Assembly: GCA_013335535.1 (NCBI GenBank)
Contig: JAAXVL010000001.1
Coordinates: 761,764-825,763 of the forward strand
Source: Azonexaceae bacterium
GTDB lineage: Bacteria; Pseudomonadota; Gammaproteobacteria; Burkholderiales; Rhodocyclaceae
Reading direction: 5' to 3'
DNA: 64,000 nucleotides
The translations under genes were made by a program, and so were the position numbers. The notes under the pieces were generated by a model. The model had not been told where the DNA came from and did no database searches. It saw only the letters and a program-made list of their open reading frames with translations. Of the stretch, positions 10,192 through 22,241 are shown piece by piece. Every line of letters begins with the position of its first letter. Positions within the stretch are counted from its first letter, which is position 1.

Positions 10192-11246
10192 GCAAGACCA
10201 TCCTGATCATGGCGGGCGGCACCGGTGGCCACATATTCCCGGCGCTGGCCGTTGCGCACGCCATGCGCGATGCCGGCTGGCGCGTCGTCTGGCTGGGCAA
10301 CCCGGACGGCATGGAAGCCCGTCTCGTGCCGCAGCACAGTTTCGAGATGGTCAATCTGAAATTCGCCGCCCTGCGCGGCAAGGGCATCCTGCGCAAGCTG
10401 TTGCTGCCGCTCAACCTGCTCAAGGGTTTCTGGCAGGCGCAGAAAGCCATCCGTCAGGTACAGCCCGATGTCGTGCTCGGAATGGGGGGGTACATCACTT
10501 TCCCGGGCGGCATGATGGCTTCGCTGCTCGGCAAGCCGCTTGTCGTCCATGAACAGAATTCGGTGGCCGGGCTGGCCAACCGCGTACTGGCCGGGGTGGC
10601 CGACCGCATCGCAACGGGTTTCCCCGATGTGCTCAAGAAAGGCGTTTGGGCCGGCAACCCGGTGCGGCCGGAAATCGCCAAAATCGCCCCGCCGGCCGAG
10701 CGCTTTGCCGAGCGCACCGGCGCCTTGCGCGTGCTGGTCATCGGCGGCAGCCTCGGTGCCCAGGCATTGAACGAGATGGTGCCGAAAGGCATGGCCCTGC
10801 TGGCCGAAAGCGACCGGCCGCAGATCGTCCATCAGGCCGGCGAAAAGCATATCGAGGCGCTCAAGGCCAACTACGCTGCGGTCGGCGTCCAGGCCCATTG
10901 TGTGTCCTTCATCGAAGACATGGCCGGCGCCTACGAATGGGCCGATCTGGTCATCTGCCGGGCCGGCGCGCTGACCGTGGCTGAGCTGGCCGCCACCGGC
11001 GTGGCGAGCATTCTCGTGCCCTTCCCGCATGCAGTCGACGATCACCAGACCGGCAACGCCAAATTCCTGGTCAATGTCGGCGGCGCCTTCCTGCTGCCGC
11101 AAAGCGAACTGACGCCCGAGTCCATCGCGCTAATCCGCAATTATTCCCGCGGACAGTTGCTGGAAATGGCCGAAAAGGCCCGCAGCCTGGCCAAGCCCGA
11201 TGCCACCGAAGAAGTGGCGAACATTTGTGCAGAGAGCGCGAAATGA
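10188..11246 (+). CDS. murG: UDP-GlcNAc:lipid I N-acetylglucosaminyltransferase MurG
   Basis: GT28 glycosyltransferase on the inner face of the membrane that converts lipid I to lipid II. The product has 352 residues from the ATG at 10188, which overlaps the ftsW stop. The N-terminal glycine-rich loop [16 protein letters not shown], the [11 protein letters not shown] acceptor loop, [12 protein letters not shown] and the C-terminal [16 protein letters not shown] donor-binding motif are all clear. A longer in-frame reading from 9954 falls inside ftsW. The stop overlaps the murC ATG. Confidence 0.97.
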   Translation: MSKTILIMAGGTGGHIFPALAVAHAMRDAGWRVVWLGNPDGMEARLVPQHSFEMVNLKFAALRGKGILRKLLLPLNLLKGFWQAQKAIRQVQPDVVLGMGGYITFPGGMMASLLGKPLVVHEQNSVAGLANRVLAGVADRIATGFPDVLKKGVWAGNPVRPEIAKIAPPAERFAERTGALRVLVIGGSLGAQALNEMVPKGMALLAESDRPQIVHQAGEKHIEALKANYAAVGVQAHCVSFIEDMAGAYEWADLVICRAGALTVAELAATGVASILVPFPHAVDDHQTGNAKFLVNVGGAFLLPQSELTPESIALIRNYSRGQLLEMAEKARSLAKPDATEEVANICAESAK

Positions 11247-12634
11247 AACACAAAGTCAAACACATCCACTTCGTCGGCGTCGGCGGTTCAGGCATGAGCG
11301 GCATCGCCGAGGTGCTGGCCCACCTCGACTACACGGTAAGTGGTTCCGACCTGGCGGCAAGCGCAACCACCCGCCGCCTCGAAGGCGAGGGCATCAAGGT
11401 CATGATCGGCCACGCCGCCGAAAACATCGCCGGGGCCGATGCCGTCGTCACCTCGACTGCCGTCAAGGCTGACAATCCGGAAGTCGTCGCTGCCCGCGAG
11501 AAGAAGATTCCCGTCGTGCCGCGCGCCCAGATGCTGGCCGAGCTGATGCGCCTCAAGCACGGCATCGCCATCGCCGGCACACACGGCAAGACGACCACCA
11601 CCAGCCTCGTCACCAGCATCCTGGCCGAAGGCGGTGTCGATCCGACCTTCGTCATCGGCGGCCGCCTCAATGCGGCCGGCGCCAATGCCCGTCTCGGCAG
11701 CGGCGACTTTCTTGTGGCTGAGGCCGATGAGTCCGACGCTTCCTTCCTCTTCCTGTCGCCGGTCGTCTCGGTCGTCACCAACATCGACGCTGATCACATG
11801 GAAACCTACGGCCACGACTTCGAACGCCTCAAGTCGGCCTTCGTCGATTTCCTCAACCGTCTGCCGTTCTACGGTGTGGCGGTCCTCTGCGGTGACGACG
11901 CCAATGTGCGCGACATCATGCCGCGCGTGCCGAAGCAGATCATCACTTACGGCCTGTCACCGGAAAACAACTTCTACGCCGAGAACATCGTGGCCGAAGA
12001 CGGCCGGATGCGTTTCGACTGCGTGCGCGTCAATGGCTCCACCTCGCGCCTGGCCATCACGCTCAACACGCCGGGTTTGCACAACGTGCTCAACGCGCTG
12101 GCGGCCATTGCCGTGGCCACCGAGGTGCAGGTTTCCGATGCCGCCATCGTCAAGGCGCTGGCCGAGTTCAAGGGGGTCGGCCGCCGCTTCCAGCGCTACG
12201 GCGAAGTGGCCTTGCCGGCCGGTGGTTCCTTCACGCTGGTCGACGACTACGGTCATCACCCGGTCGAAATGGCGGCCACACTGGCCGCCGCCCGCGGCGC
12301 CTTCCCCGGCCGCCGTCTCGTCCTGGCCTTCCAGCCCCACCGCTACACGCGGACGCGCGACTGCTTCGAGGATTTCGTCAAGGTGCTGAGCACGGTCGAC
12401 GCGCTGCTGCTGGCTGAAATCTACGCTGCCGGCGAAGCGCCCATCGTCGCTGCCGATGGCCGCTCGCTGGCCCGCGCCCTGCGCGTTGGCGGCAAGGTCG
12501 AGCCGGTTTTCGTCGAGGACATCGCGGCCATGCCGCAAACGATCATGGATGTCGCCCGCGATGGCGACGTGGTGTTGTGCATGGGCGCCGGCTCGATTGG
12601 CGCGGTTCCCGGGAAAGTGGCAGGCCAGTCATGA
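11243..12634 (+). CDS. murC: UDP-N-acetylmuramate:L-alanine ligase MurC
   Basis: Cytoplasmic ATP-dependent ligase adding L-Ala to UDP-MurNAc. The product has 463 residues from the ATG at 11243. It shows the UDP-binding [17 protein letters not shown] motif, the P-loop [12 protein letters not shown] (about residues 111-122), [10 protein letters not shown] and [10 protein letters not shown]. It is the last member of the chain of overlapping genes. A 57-base gap with a copy of the dispersed element separates it from ddlB. murB, which follows murC in enterobacteria, is absent here, as is common in betaproteobacteria. Confidence 0.97.
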   Translation: MKHKVKHIHFVGVGGSGMSGIAEVLAHLDYTVSGSDLAASATTRRLEGEGIKVMIGHAAENIAGADAVVTSTAVKADNPEVVAAREKKIPVVPRAQMLAELMRLKHGIAIAGTHGKTTTTSLVTSILAEGGVDPTFVIGGRLNAAGANARLGSGDFLVAEADESDASFLFLSPVVSVVTNIDADHMETYGHDFERLKSAFVDFLNRLPFYGVAVLCGDDANVRDIMPRVPKQIITYGLSPENNFYAENIVAEDGRMRFDCVRVNGSTSRLAITLNTPGLHNVLNALAAIAVATEVQVSDAAIVKALAEFKGVGRRFQRYGEVALPAGGSFTLVDDYGHHPVEMAATLAAARGAFPGRRLVLAFQPHRYTRTRDCFEDFVKVLSTVDALLLAEIYAAGEAPIVAADGRSLARALRVGGKVEPVFVEDIAAMPQTIMDVARDGDVVLCMGAGSIGAVPGKVAGQS

Positions 12635-12636
12635 AC

Positions 12637-12675
12637 TTCCACGGTCAACCGGAAAAAATGCCCAAAATTGAAATG
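12637..12675 (+). repeat. Dispersed 36-bp element, copy 3 (murC-ddlB gap)
   Basis: One of the best copies: CCACGGTCAACCGG, AAAAAATGCCC and AAAATTGAAAT in series. It fills most of the only sizeable gap in the mraZ-ddlB part of the dcw cluster. Confidence 0.8.
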
Positions 12676-12691
12676 CAGTCTGGAGCCAAGC

Positions 12692-13597
12692 ATGTCTGAT
12701 TTCGGCAAAGTCGCCGTCCTCTTTGGTGGAACCTCCGCCGAACGTGAAGTTTCACTGAACAGCGGTTCGCGCGTGCTCGCCGCGCTGCAAGGGCAGGGCA
12801 TCGACGCTCACGCCTTCGACCCGGCCTCGCAGCCGCTCGACGCGCTCAAGGGCTATGACCGCGCTTTCATTGCGCTGCACGGCCGCCATGGCGAAGACGG
12901 CACCATCCAGGGCGCCCTCGAAGTCATGCACATTCCCTACACCGGCTCCGGCGTGCTCGCTTCGGCGCTGGCCATGGACAAGTTCCGCACCAAGCTCATG
13001 TGGCAGGCGGCCGGCCTGCCAATCCCCGAATACGCGCTACTGACGGCCGATTCGGACTTTGCCGACATCGAGGAAGAGCTCGGCCTGCCACTCTTCGTCA
13101 AGCCGGTTCACGAAGGCTCGTCGATTGGTATCACCAAGGTCAAGGAGCGCGGCGCGCTCAAGGCCGCCTACGAAATCGCTGCCAAGCTCGATCCGCTGGT
13201 CATCGCCGAAAAAGGCGTGCTCGGCGGCGAATACACCGTCGGCATCATCGGTGACGAAGCCATGCCGATCATCAAGATCGAGCCAGCTACCGAGTGGTAC
13301 GACTACGAAGCCAAATACAACCGCGACGACACCAAGTACCTGTGCCCGTGCGGCCTGCCGGAAGCCAAGGAAATGCAGATCCGCAAGGGCGCGCTCGAAG
13401 CCTTCCGCGTCCTCGGTGGGCGGGGCTGGGGTCGCGTCGATTTCCTGATGGACGAAGAGGGTAATCACTACTTCCTCGAAGTGAACACGGCGCCCGGCAT
13501 GACCGATCACTCGCTGGTGCCGATGGCGGCGCGTGTTTCCGGGCTCGAATATCCGGCGCTGGTGCGCCGCGTGCTCGAAATGGCCGCAAACGACTGA
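12692..13597 (+). CDS. ddlB: D-alanine:D-alanine ligase
   Basis: ATP-grasp enzyme making the D-Ala-D-Ala dipeptide used by MurF. The 301 residues start [20 protein letters not shown] at the ATG at 12692, with GGAG seven bases upstream. An in-frame TTG at 12668 would place the start inside the dispersed element and is less likely. [14 protein letters not shown], the [14 protein letters not shown] loop and the metal-binding [17 protein letters not shown] segment are present. Confidence 0.96.
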   Translation: MSDFGKVAVLFGGTSAEREVSLNSGSRVLAALQGQGIDAHAFDPASQPLDALKGYDRAFIALHGRHGEDGTIQGALEVMHIPYTGSGVLASALAMDKFRTKLMWQAAGLPIPEYALLTADSDFADIEEELGLPLFVKPVHEGSSIGITKVKERGALKAAYEIAAKLDPLVIAEKGVLGGEYTVGIIGDEAMPIIKIEPATEWYDYEAKYNRDDTKYLCPCGLPEAKEMQIRKGALEAFRVLGGRGWGRVDFLMDEEGNHYFLEVNTAPGMTDHSLVPMAARVSGLEYPALVRRVLEMAAND

Positions 13598-13609
13598 ACG
13601 AGACGATGA

Positions 13610-14350
13610 ATGTGGAACAAACCGCACCTGCTCAACGCCATCGCCGACCTGCTCATGCTGGTTGCGGCGGCGGCGTTGCTGGCCGCCGGCGCGGTCTGGC
13701 TGGTGCGCGTGCCGTCGCTGCCGGTCAAGCACGTGGTGTTTGCCGAAGCCCTGCCGCACACCAAGCGCGGCGAGGTGGAGCAGGTGTTGCCGGCTTCGCT
13801 GAAAGGCAACTTTTTCAGCCTGAATCTGGAAATGGTGCGTGGCTCGCTGGAGAAATTGCCCTGGGTGCGCAAGGTAGAAGTGCGTCGGCAGTGGCCCGAT
13901 CGTCTGGAAATCAGGATCGAGGAACACAAACCCGTAGCGCGCTGGGGCGAGGGGCGGAGCGAACTGGTCAACAGCTATGGCGAGGTGTTTGCCGCTGCCT
14001 TGGCGGAGAGCGAAGCGACCAGCTTGCCGTTGCTCTACGGGCCGAACGGGACGGCGCAGGAAGTCTTGAAGCATTACAGCGAGTTTGTCGGCTCGTTCGG
14101 GACGGTCGGCGAGAAACCGGTGCAGGTCACGCTGTCGCCGCGTCTGGCCTGGCAACTCAAGTTGCAGAACGGCATGTTGGTGGACATCGGGCGGGAGCAG
14201 CCGAAGGCGCCGGTCGGTGTGCGTCTGCAGCGCTTTTTGGAAATTTATCCGGAAACGGTCGCCAAACGGGCGGTCCGGCCGGCGGTCGTGGATTTGCGGT
14301 ATCCGAATGGTTTCGCCATGCGCGTAGCAGGCGAGGGGAAGGGAAAGTAA
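13610..14350 (+). CDS. ftsQ: Cell division protein FtsQ
   Basis: Bitopic divisome protein bridging FtsL/FtsB and early division proteins. The 246 residues have a short cytoplasmic tail and one membrane segment (about residues 12-29, LMLVAAAALLAAGAVWLV). A POTRA-type domain follows (LPVKHVVFAEAL onwards), then the FtsQ domain with the WPDRLEIRIEEHKPVARWG stretch typical of the family. It starts 12 bases after ddlB and is followed at once by ftsA. Confidence 0.94.
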   Translation: MWNKPHLLNAIADLLMLVAAAALLAAGAVWLVRVPSLPVKHVVFAEALPHTKRGEVEQVLPASLKGNFFSLNLEMVRGSLEKLPWVRKVEVRRQWPDRLEIRIEEHKPVARWGEGRSELVNSYGEVFAAALAESEATSLPLLYGPNGTAQEVLKHYSEFVGSFGTVGEKPVQVTLSPRLAWQLKLQNGMLVDIGREQPKAPVGVRLQRFLEIYPETVAKRAVRPAVVDLRYPNGFAMRVAGEGKGK

Positions 14351-14354
14351 GCAT

Positions 14355-15584
14355 ATGAGCAGGGACAACAAGGATCTGGTCGTCGGTCTCGACATCGGGA
14401 CGTCGAAGATCGTCGCGCTGGTCGCCGAGATCAACCAGGAAGGCCATCTCAACGTCATCGGCATGGGTTCGCAGGATTCGCGCGGCCTCAAGAAGGGCGT
14501 CGTGGTCAATATCGAAGACACCGTGCATACGATCAGCCGCGTCGTCCAGGAAGTCGAGCTGATGGCCGACTGCAAGGTGACCAACGTGTACACAGGCATC
14601 GCCGGCAGCCACATCAAGAGCTTCAACTCGAACGGCATGGTGGCGATCAAGGACAAGGAAGTCACCCAGACCGACGTCGAGCGCGTCATCGAAACGGCCA
14701 AGGCCATGCCGATCCCGGCCGATCAGGAAATCCTCCACATCCTCACCCAGGAATTCGTCATTGACGGTCAGGACGGCATCCGCGAGCCGATCGGCATGAG
14801 TGGCATGCGCCTCGAGGTCAAGACGCACATCGTTACCGGCGCTGTGTCGGCGGCCCAGAACATCGTCAAGTGCGTACGGCGCTGCGGGCTCGAGGTCAAT
14901 GATCTCGTGCTGCAACCGCTGGCCTCGAGCTACGCCGTGCTTTCCGAGGACGAAAAGGATCTGGGCGTCTGCCTCATCGACATCGGCGGCGGCACGACCG
15001 ACATCGCCGTGTGGACGCAGGGCGCCATCCGCCATACCTCGGTCATCCCCATCGCCGGCGATCAGGTCACCAACGACATCGCCATGGCCCTGCGCACGCC
15101 GACCCGTGAAGCCGAAGACATCAAGTGCAAGTACGGCTGCGCCCTGTCGCAACTGGCCGATGCCGCCGAGAACATGGAAGTCGCCGGCGTCGATGATCGG
15201 CCAAGCCGCAAGCTGAGCCGCCGCGCCCTGGCCGACGTCATCCAGCCGCGTGTTGAAGAGCTCTATGAGCTGATCCAGAACGAACTGCGCCGGGCCGGTT
15301 TCGAGGAAGTTTTGTCCTCCGGCATCGTCCTCACCGGCGGCGCCAGCGTGATGCCGGGCATGGTCGAACTGGGCGAAGAAATTTTTCACATGCCGGTTCG
15401 CCTTGGCAACCCGAAATACACGGGCAGCCTGGCCGACGTCGTGCAAAACCCGCGTTTCTCGACCGCCTATGGCCTGCTGCTCGAAGCACAGGCGCAGCGC
15501 AAGCGCGGCCAGAAGATCCAGGAAAAGCAGGGCTTCAAGGACGTCTTTGACGGCATGAAGTCGTGGTTTGCCAAGAATTTTTGA
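14355..15584 (+). CDS. ftsA: Cell division protein FtsA
   Basis: Actin-like ATPase that tethers FtsZ to the membrane. The 409 residues begin with VVGLDIGTSKIVALVAE (phosphate-1 motif), contain LIDIGGGTTDIAVWTQG (phosphate-2) near residue 205 and GIVLTGGASVMPGM (adenosine motif) near residue 325. The C terminus (GFKDVFDGMKSWFAKNF) forms the expected amphipathic membrane-targeting helix. It starts four bases after the ftsQ stop, with a modest ribosome site. Confidence 0.98.
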   Translation: MSRDNKDLVVGLDIGTSKIVALVAEINQEGHLNVIGMGSQDSRGLKKGVVVNIEDTVHTISRVVQEVELMADCKVTNVYTGIAGSHIKSFNSNGMVAIKDKEVTQTDVERVIETAKAMPIPADQEILHILTQEFVIDGQDGIREPIGMSGMRLEVKTHIVTGAVSAAQNIVKCVRRCGLEVNDLVLQPLASSYAVLSEDEKDLGVCLIDIGGGTTDIAVWTQGAIRHTSVIPIAGDQVTNDIAMALRTPTREAEDIKCKYGCALSQLADAAENMEVAGVDDRPSRKLSRRALADVIQPRVEELYELIQNELRRAGFEEVLSSGIVLTGGASVMPGMVELGEEIFHMPVRLGNPKYTGSLADVVQNPRFSTAYGLLLEAQAQRKRGQKIQEKQGFKDVFDGMKSWFAKNF

Positions 15585-15619
15585 TTTGTTGTTGAACCGA
15601 TTTTTCAGAGGAGGTAGTC

Positions 15620-16816
15620 ATGTTTGAGATCATCGAGAAAGACGAAGAAGCCGGTACGATCATCAAGGTATTCGGCGTTGGTGGTGCGGGTGGCAACGCC
15701 ATCGAGCACATGATTCGCGAAGGCGTCAGCGGCGTCGAGTTCATCGCCGCCAACACCGATGCCCAGGCCCTGAGCCGCAATGCCGCCGCGAGCAAGCTGT
15801 CGCTCGGCAAGACCGGCCTCGGCGCCGGCGCCAAGCCGGAAGCCGGCCAGGCTGCCGCCGATGCGCATCGCGAAGAAATCCGCGCTTCGCTGGAAGGTGC
15901 CCACATGGCCTTCATCACGGCAGGCATGGGTGGTGGCACGGGTACCGGTGCTGCTCCGGTCGTCGCTGAAATCGCCCGCGAAATGGGTATCCTGACTGTC
16001 GGCGTGGTCACCAAGCCGTTCAGCTTCGAAGGCAACAAGCGCATGAAGTCGGCTGAAGCCGGTATCGCCGAGTTCTCGAAGCATGTCGATTCGCTGATCG
16101 TCATCCTCAACGACAAGCTCATGGAAGTCATGGGCGACGACGCCGATGTCGACGATTGCTTCCGTGCTGCCGACGACGTGCTGAAAAATGCCGTTGGCGG
16201 TATTGCCGAAATCATTACCTACCCGGGCCTGGTCAACGTCGACTTCGAAGACGTCCGCACCGTCATGGGTGAAATGGGTCGCGCCATGATGGGCTCCTCT
16301 GCTGCCGCCGGCGTCGATCGCGCCCGCATCGCTGCCGAGCAGGCCGTCGCTTCGCCGCTGCTCGAAGGCATCAACCTGTCCGGCGCTCGTGGCGTGCTGG
16401 TCAACATCACCGCTGCCAAGGGCGGCCTCAAGATGAAGGAAGTCAACGAAGTGATGAACACCGTCAAGGCCTTTGCGGCTGAAGACGCACACATCATTTT
16501 CGGTGCGGTTTACGACGAACTGATGGGCGATGCCCTGCGCGTTACTGTCGTTGCCACCGGTCTTGGCCAGGTTGCTGCTGCTCGCGCCAGCAAGCCGGAA
16601 GTCTTCACCCAGCCGGTTCTGGTCCAGGCTCAAGCGACCGGTACCAACGATGCCGTCGCTTTCGGCTCCGCTCCGGATTATTCGCATCTGGATGTGCCGG
16701 CGGTTCTCCGTGGTCGTGGTCAGCGTGGCGGTGGCAACGTGACTGTAGAAGCACTGGCCAGCAGCGGAGTCGACCGTTACGACATCCCGGCTTTCCTGCG
16801 CAAGCAGGCGGATTGA
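15620..16816 (+). CDS. ftsZ: Cell division GTPase FtsZ
   Basis: Tubulin homologue that forms the cytokinetic ring. The 398 residues show KVFGVGGAGGNAI at the N terminus, the tubulin signature GGGTGTGAAPV (about residues 105-115) and NVDFEDVRTVMGEMG with the T7-loop catalytic residues. After a linker rich in Ala, Gln and Gly comes the conserved C-terminal peptide DIPAFLRKQ that binds FtsA and ZipA. A strong GAGGAGG (15608-15614) sits five bases before the ATG, which fits the high FtsZ level needed compared with FtsA. Confidence 0.99.
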   Translation: MFEIIEKDEEAGTIIKVFGVGGAGGNAIEHMIREGVSGVEFIAANTDAQALSRNAAASKLSLGKTGLGAGAKPEAGQAAADAHREEIRASLEGAHMAFITAGMGGGTGTGAAPVVAEIAREMGILTVGVVTKPFSFEGNKRMKSAEAGIAEFSKHVDSLIVILNDKLMEVMGDDADVDDCFRAADDVLKNAVGGIAEIITYPGLVNVDFEDVRTVMGEMGRAMMGSSAAAGVDRARIAAEQAVASPLLEGINLSGARGVLVNITAAKGGLKMKEVNEVMNTVKAFAAEDAHIIFGAVYDELMGDALRVTVVATGLGQVAAARASKPEVFTQPVLVQAQATGTNDAVAFGSAPDYSHLDVPAVLRGRGQRGGGNVTVEALASSGVDRYDIPAFLRKQAD

Positions 16817-16857
16817 TGTAACAAAAACTCTCTCTGAAAAAGGGTGGTGACGGCTTG

Positions 16858-16866
16858 TGTTACAAT
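16858..16866 (+). promoter_or_regulatory. Extended -10 promoter for lpxC
   Basis: TGTTACAAT in the 83-base gap between ftsZ and lpxC matches an extended -10 element (TGn plus TACAAT). No good -35 is visible at 16-18 bases. lpxC is separately promoted from ftsZ in many proteobacteria. Confidence 0.5.
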
Positions 16867-16899
16867 CCGTCACCTTCCCCAATCATTCAAGCACTTAGC

Positions 16900-17820
16900 A
16901 TGCTCAAGCAACGCACGTTGAAGACAGTCATCCGCGCCTCCGGCGTCGGCCTGCACGGCGGTGTCAAGGTCAACATGACCCTGCGCCCGGCAGCACCGGA
17001 CACCGGCATCGTCTTCCGTCGCGTGGACCTCCCCGAGCCGCTCGATATTCCCGCCCAGGCTTTCATGGTCGGCGATACGCGTATGTGCTCCTGTCTCGAA
17101 AAGGACGGGGTCAAAGTCGGTACCATCGAACACCTGATGTCAGCCCTCGCCGGCCTCGGCATCGACAACGCCTGGATCGATCTGGATGCGCCCGAAGTGC
17201 CCATTCTTGACGGTTCGGCTGCACCGTTCGTCTTCCTGATCCAGTCTGCTGGCATCGAGGAACAGAACGCTGCCAAGAAATTCATTCGTGTCACCAAGCC
17301 CATCGAGGTTCGCGACGGCGACAAATGGGCGAAATTCGAGCCTTACGACGGTTATCGCTTGACTTTCTCCATCGTTTTCAACCATCCGGCCATCGACAAG
17401 TCGGCCCAGAAGGCCGAAATCGATTTCGCCGAGCAGTCCTACACCCGCGAAGTGTCACGGGCTCGTACCTTCGGCTTCATGCAGGAAGTCGAATACCTGC
17501 GTGAAAATGGTCTTGCCCTCGGTGGCGGCCTGGAAAATGCGATTGTTCTCGACGAATTCCGCGTCCTCAACCAAGACGGTCTGCGTTACGGCGACGAGTT
17601 CGTCAAACACAAGATTCTCGACGCCATTGGTGACCTCTACCTGCTGGGCCATCCCCTGCTCGCCGCCTATTCGTCACACAAGGGCGGCCACGCGATGAAC
17701 AACCAGCTGGCTCGCGCCCTGCTCGAACAGCAGGACTGCTGGGAAATCGCCACCTTTGAAGAAACCGAGCATGCACCCAGCGGGGTCACGCGCTGGCTGG
17801 CTCAGGCGGTGACGGCCTAA
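16900..17820 (+). CDS. lpxC: UDP-3-O-acyl-N-acetylglucosamine deacetylase LpxC
   Basis: Zinc-dependent cytoplasmic enzyme for the committed step of lipid A synthesis. The 306 residues from the ATG at 16900 begin [21 protein letters not shown]. Zinc ligands are visible in [13 protein letters not shown] (His) and in [14 protein letters not shown] (His and Asp). An upstream in-frame ATG at 16855 would cross the promoter and is rejected. Seven bases after its stop begins a small membrane protein, probably in the same transcript. Confidence 0.97.
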   Translation: MLKQRTLKTVIRASGVGLHGGVKVNMTLRPAAPDTGIVFRRVDLPEPLDIPAQAFMVGDTRMCSCLEKDGVKVGTIEHLMSALAGLGIDNAWIDLDAPEVPILDGSAAPFVFLIQSAGIEEQNAAKKFIRVTKPIEVRDGDKWAKFEPYDGYRLTFSIVFNHPAIDKSAQKAEIDFAEQSYTREVSRARTFGFMQEVEYLRENGLALGGGLENAIVLDEFRVLNQDGLRYGDEFVKHKILDAIGDLYLLGHPLLAAYSSHKGGHAMNNQLARALLEQQDCWEIATFEETEHAPSGVTRWLAQAVTA

Positions 17821-17826
17821 GTCGCC

Positions 17827-18015
17827 ATGTGGCTGCTACGCCTGCTGGCGGCCATTCTCGTCATCGGCATTGGCGCCAGCCTGCTGATCTACACCTTCAA
17901 TGGGAATCGCTATTACCTGGGTCTGGCTGGTCGCCTGCTCAAGTACGGAATCATCTTCGCCCTGCTGATTTTTGCGCTCATGTTTGTCGAGCGTCTGGCG
18001 ATCATTCCGCTCTAG
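17827..18015 (+). CDS. Small two-segment membrane protein, function unknown
   Basis: The 62-residue product is almost entirely hydrophobic, with two membrane segments (about residues 4-23 and 38-55) separated by a short loop NGNRYYLGLAGR. It starts six bases after the lpxC stop and probably shares its transcript. I recall short membrane proteins like this downstream of lpxC in related bacteria but cannot name a family. Its last 14 bases overlap the 3' end of dciA on the other strand. No function is proposed. Confidence 0.7.
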   Translation: MWLLRLLAAILVIGIGASLLIYTFNGNRYYLGLAGRLLKYGIIFALLIFALMFVERLAIIPL

Positions 18016-18436
18016 CTGCGTGCTTCAGCAGGCTGTCCAGGGCCTTCCGGAGCGGCCCTTCCGGCAAATTTTCTGCTGTCGATTGCAGCATGCCAAAAGC
18101 CTTGTCGGAGATCGGTTTTTGAGTCGAAATCATTGATTGAGAAGGAATTTGGCGGGGTTGAACTTTTACCTCGATGCCGCTACACTCCGCCCCTCCTTTC
18201 GATAACTCGTTGCTCAAGCGCTGACTCAACTGGCGAATCTTGGCGGCGACCGCGCCGTTATCGGCGTGGATAATGATTGTCCCCAACTTGTAATTGGCAA
18301 CGTGAGCCGAGTGGCGCAGCCCTGCCGGGGCGACCGCTTCGAAGCGACGCGAGAGCTTGAGCAGCAACCGGGCATGGGCCATGACCCTGCTCGCGGCAGC
18401 GTCTTTGTCGAGATAGTGCTCAGGCCCGTTGTACAT
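18002..18436 (-). CDS. dciA: DciA-like (DUF721) protein, putative replicative helicase loader
   Basis: DUF721/DciA proteins load or assist the replicative helicase DnaB in bacteria lacking DnaC. From the ATG at 18436 it is 144 residues; an upstream ATG at 18448 adds four. The compact domain (VANYKLGTIIIHADNGAVAAKIRQLSQ, read with breaks) is the DUF721 core, followed by a low-complexity C-terminal part. It lies between lpxC and secA, the usual DciA position in beta- and gammaproteobacteria. The start region overlaps the start of the divergent M23 peptidase gene. The family assignment is from recognition only. Confidence 0.75.
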   Translation of the reverse strand: MYNGPEHYLDKDAAASRVMAHARLLLKLSRRFEAVAPAGLRHSAHVANYKLGTIIIHADNGAVAAKIRQLSQRLSNELSKGGAECSGIEVKVQPRQIPSQSMISTQKPISDKAFGMLQSTAENLPEGPLRKALDSLLKHAARAE

Positions 18437-18446
18437 TGGAGGTTCC

Positions 18447-19367
18447 ATGCAGATTATTCTGGTTTCGCGCCACCTGAAGGCGGCGAGAACAATCACTATT
18501 ATGCCTCGCCATCTCTTGGCGGCGTTGTTCGTGTTTTTGGCGCTTGTTTTTTCGACCTCTGCTCTGTTCTCCTGGTTATCGGTTCACCTGCGCCTGCCGC
18601 TGGTCGAAGATTTGATGCTGTCCATGCAGCAACAGGAGGCCAGAAAGACGCGGGAGCATCTCAACAACAATCTGCAGTTGATGGCGACCCGACTGGGTGA
18701 GTTACAGGGCAAGGTCATGCAACTTGATACCCTGGGTGAGCGTATGTCCGGACTGGTCGGCATCAAGCGCCAGCCCGTGGCCGATGTGGCCAGGCCCGGT
18801 CAGGGCGGGCCGTATGTTGCAGCACCGATGTCGGCCATCGAGCTTCAGCGCGAGATTGATCGCCTGGCCGGTGAGGTCGAGCAGCGCAGCGACGATCTGG
18901 CCTTCCTGGAATTCAAGCTGCTCGAAAAGCGGGTCAAGGATCGCTTGTTGCCGACGATATTGCCGGTCAAGGATGCGGCTCTGGGGTCGCCCTTCGGGCA
19001 GCGCAACGATCCGATTGCCGGTTTGCGTTCCATGCACGAAGGGATCGATTTTTCTGCCGAGCCGGGTACGCCGGTTGTCGTTGCCGCCGATGGCGTGGTG
19101 CTGTCGGCCGCTTTTCATCCCGAATACGGCAACCTGATCGAAGTTGACCATGGCGAGGGCCTGACTTCCCGCTACGCCCATCTTTCGCGCATGGACGTTC
19201 TGCCCGGTTCTTTGATCAAGCGCGGCACCCGGATCGGTGCCGTCGGCAATACGGGCCGGTCGACCGGGCCTCATCTCCATTTCGAGGTGCGCATGTTGGG
19301 CGTTGCCCAGAATCCGGCGCATTTCCTCAAGCAGGGTGACGAGTACGCCCTGCTCAAGCGCCGCTAA
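18447..19367 (+). CDS. M23-family metallopeptidase (LytM domain), envelope-associated
   Basis: Predicted periplasmic peptidoglycan endopeptidase anchored by one N-terminal membrane segment (LLAALFVFLALVFSTSALFS). A coiled-coil stretch follows (about residues 55-160). The C-terminal LytM domain retains the zinc motif: HEGIDFS (His, Asp), YAHLS and HLHFEVRM. The start is the ATG at 18447, preceded by GGAGG with ideal spacing; a GTG-like upstream start at 18429 has no such site. It lies upstream of secA, a common position for this peptidase, and its target may be 4-3 cross-links. Confidence 0.9.
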   Translation: MQIILVSRHLKAARTITIMPRHLLAALFVFLALVFSTSALFSWLSVHLRLPLVEDLMLSMQQQEARKTREHLNNNLQLMATRLGELQGKVMQLDTLGERMSGLVGIKRQPVADVARPGQGGPYVAAPMSAIELQREIDRLAGEVEQRSDDLAFLEFKLLEKRVKDRLLPTILPVKDAALGSPFGQRNDPIAGLRSMHEGIDFSAEPGTPVVVAADGVVLSAAFHPEYGNLIEVDHGEGLTSRYAHLSRMDVLPGSLIKRGTRIGAVGNTGRSTGPHLHFEVRMLGVAQNPAHFLKQGDEYALLKRR

Positions 19368-19418
19368 GCTGTCGCGAATCCCCTTGATTTAGGTCGTCAT
19401 CATCGGGTCATGGGGGCG

Positions 19419-19427
19419 TGTTAGAAT
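19419..19427 (+). promoter_or_regulatory. Extended -10 promoter for secA
   Basis: TGTTAGAAT in the gap between the M23 peptidase gene and secA matches an extended -10 element. A TTGATT at 19384 is too far upstream to serve as -35. Confidence 0.45.
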
Positions 19428-19478
19428 CGTCGCTTTGCCGCGCTGCGCCAATCCGCTGCACAACCTAATTCCATCGCG

Positions 19479-22181
<2,703 letters not shown>

Positions 22182-22199
22182 TTTTTGCTGATTCCCCCC

Positions 22200-22220
22200 A
22201 AGGCACCCGCGAGGTGCCTT
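22200..22220 (+). terminator. Hairpin between secA and argJ
   Basis: AAGGCACC-cgcga-GGTGCCTT is a perfect 8-bp stem just after secA. The downstream T content is weak (GATGCTTTT), so it may be a poor terminator or an RNA-stabilising hairpin. Confidence 0.5.
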
Positions 22221-22241
22221 GATGCTTTTGGAGCCATGAGA

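Noticed and set aside
19368..19478. SecM-like arrest peptide before secA
   Set aside because: No open frame with a signal sequence and arrest motif exists in the gap; the upstream gene is an M23 peptidase.
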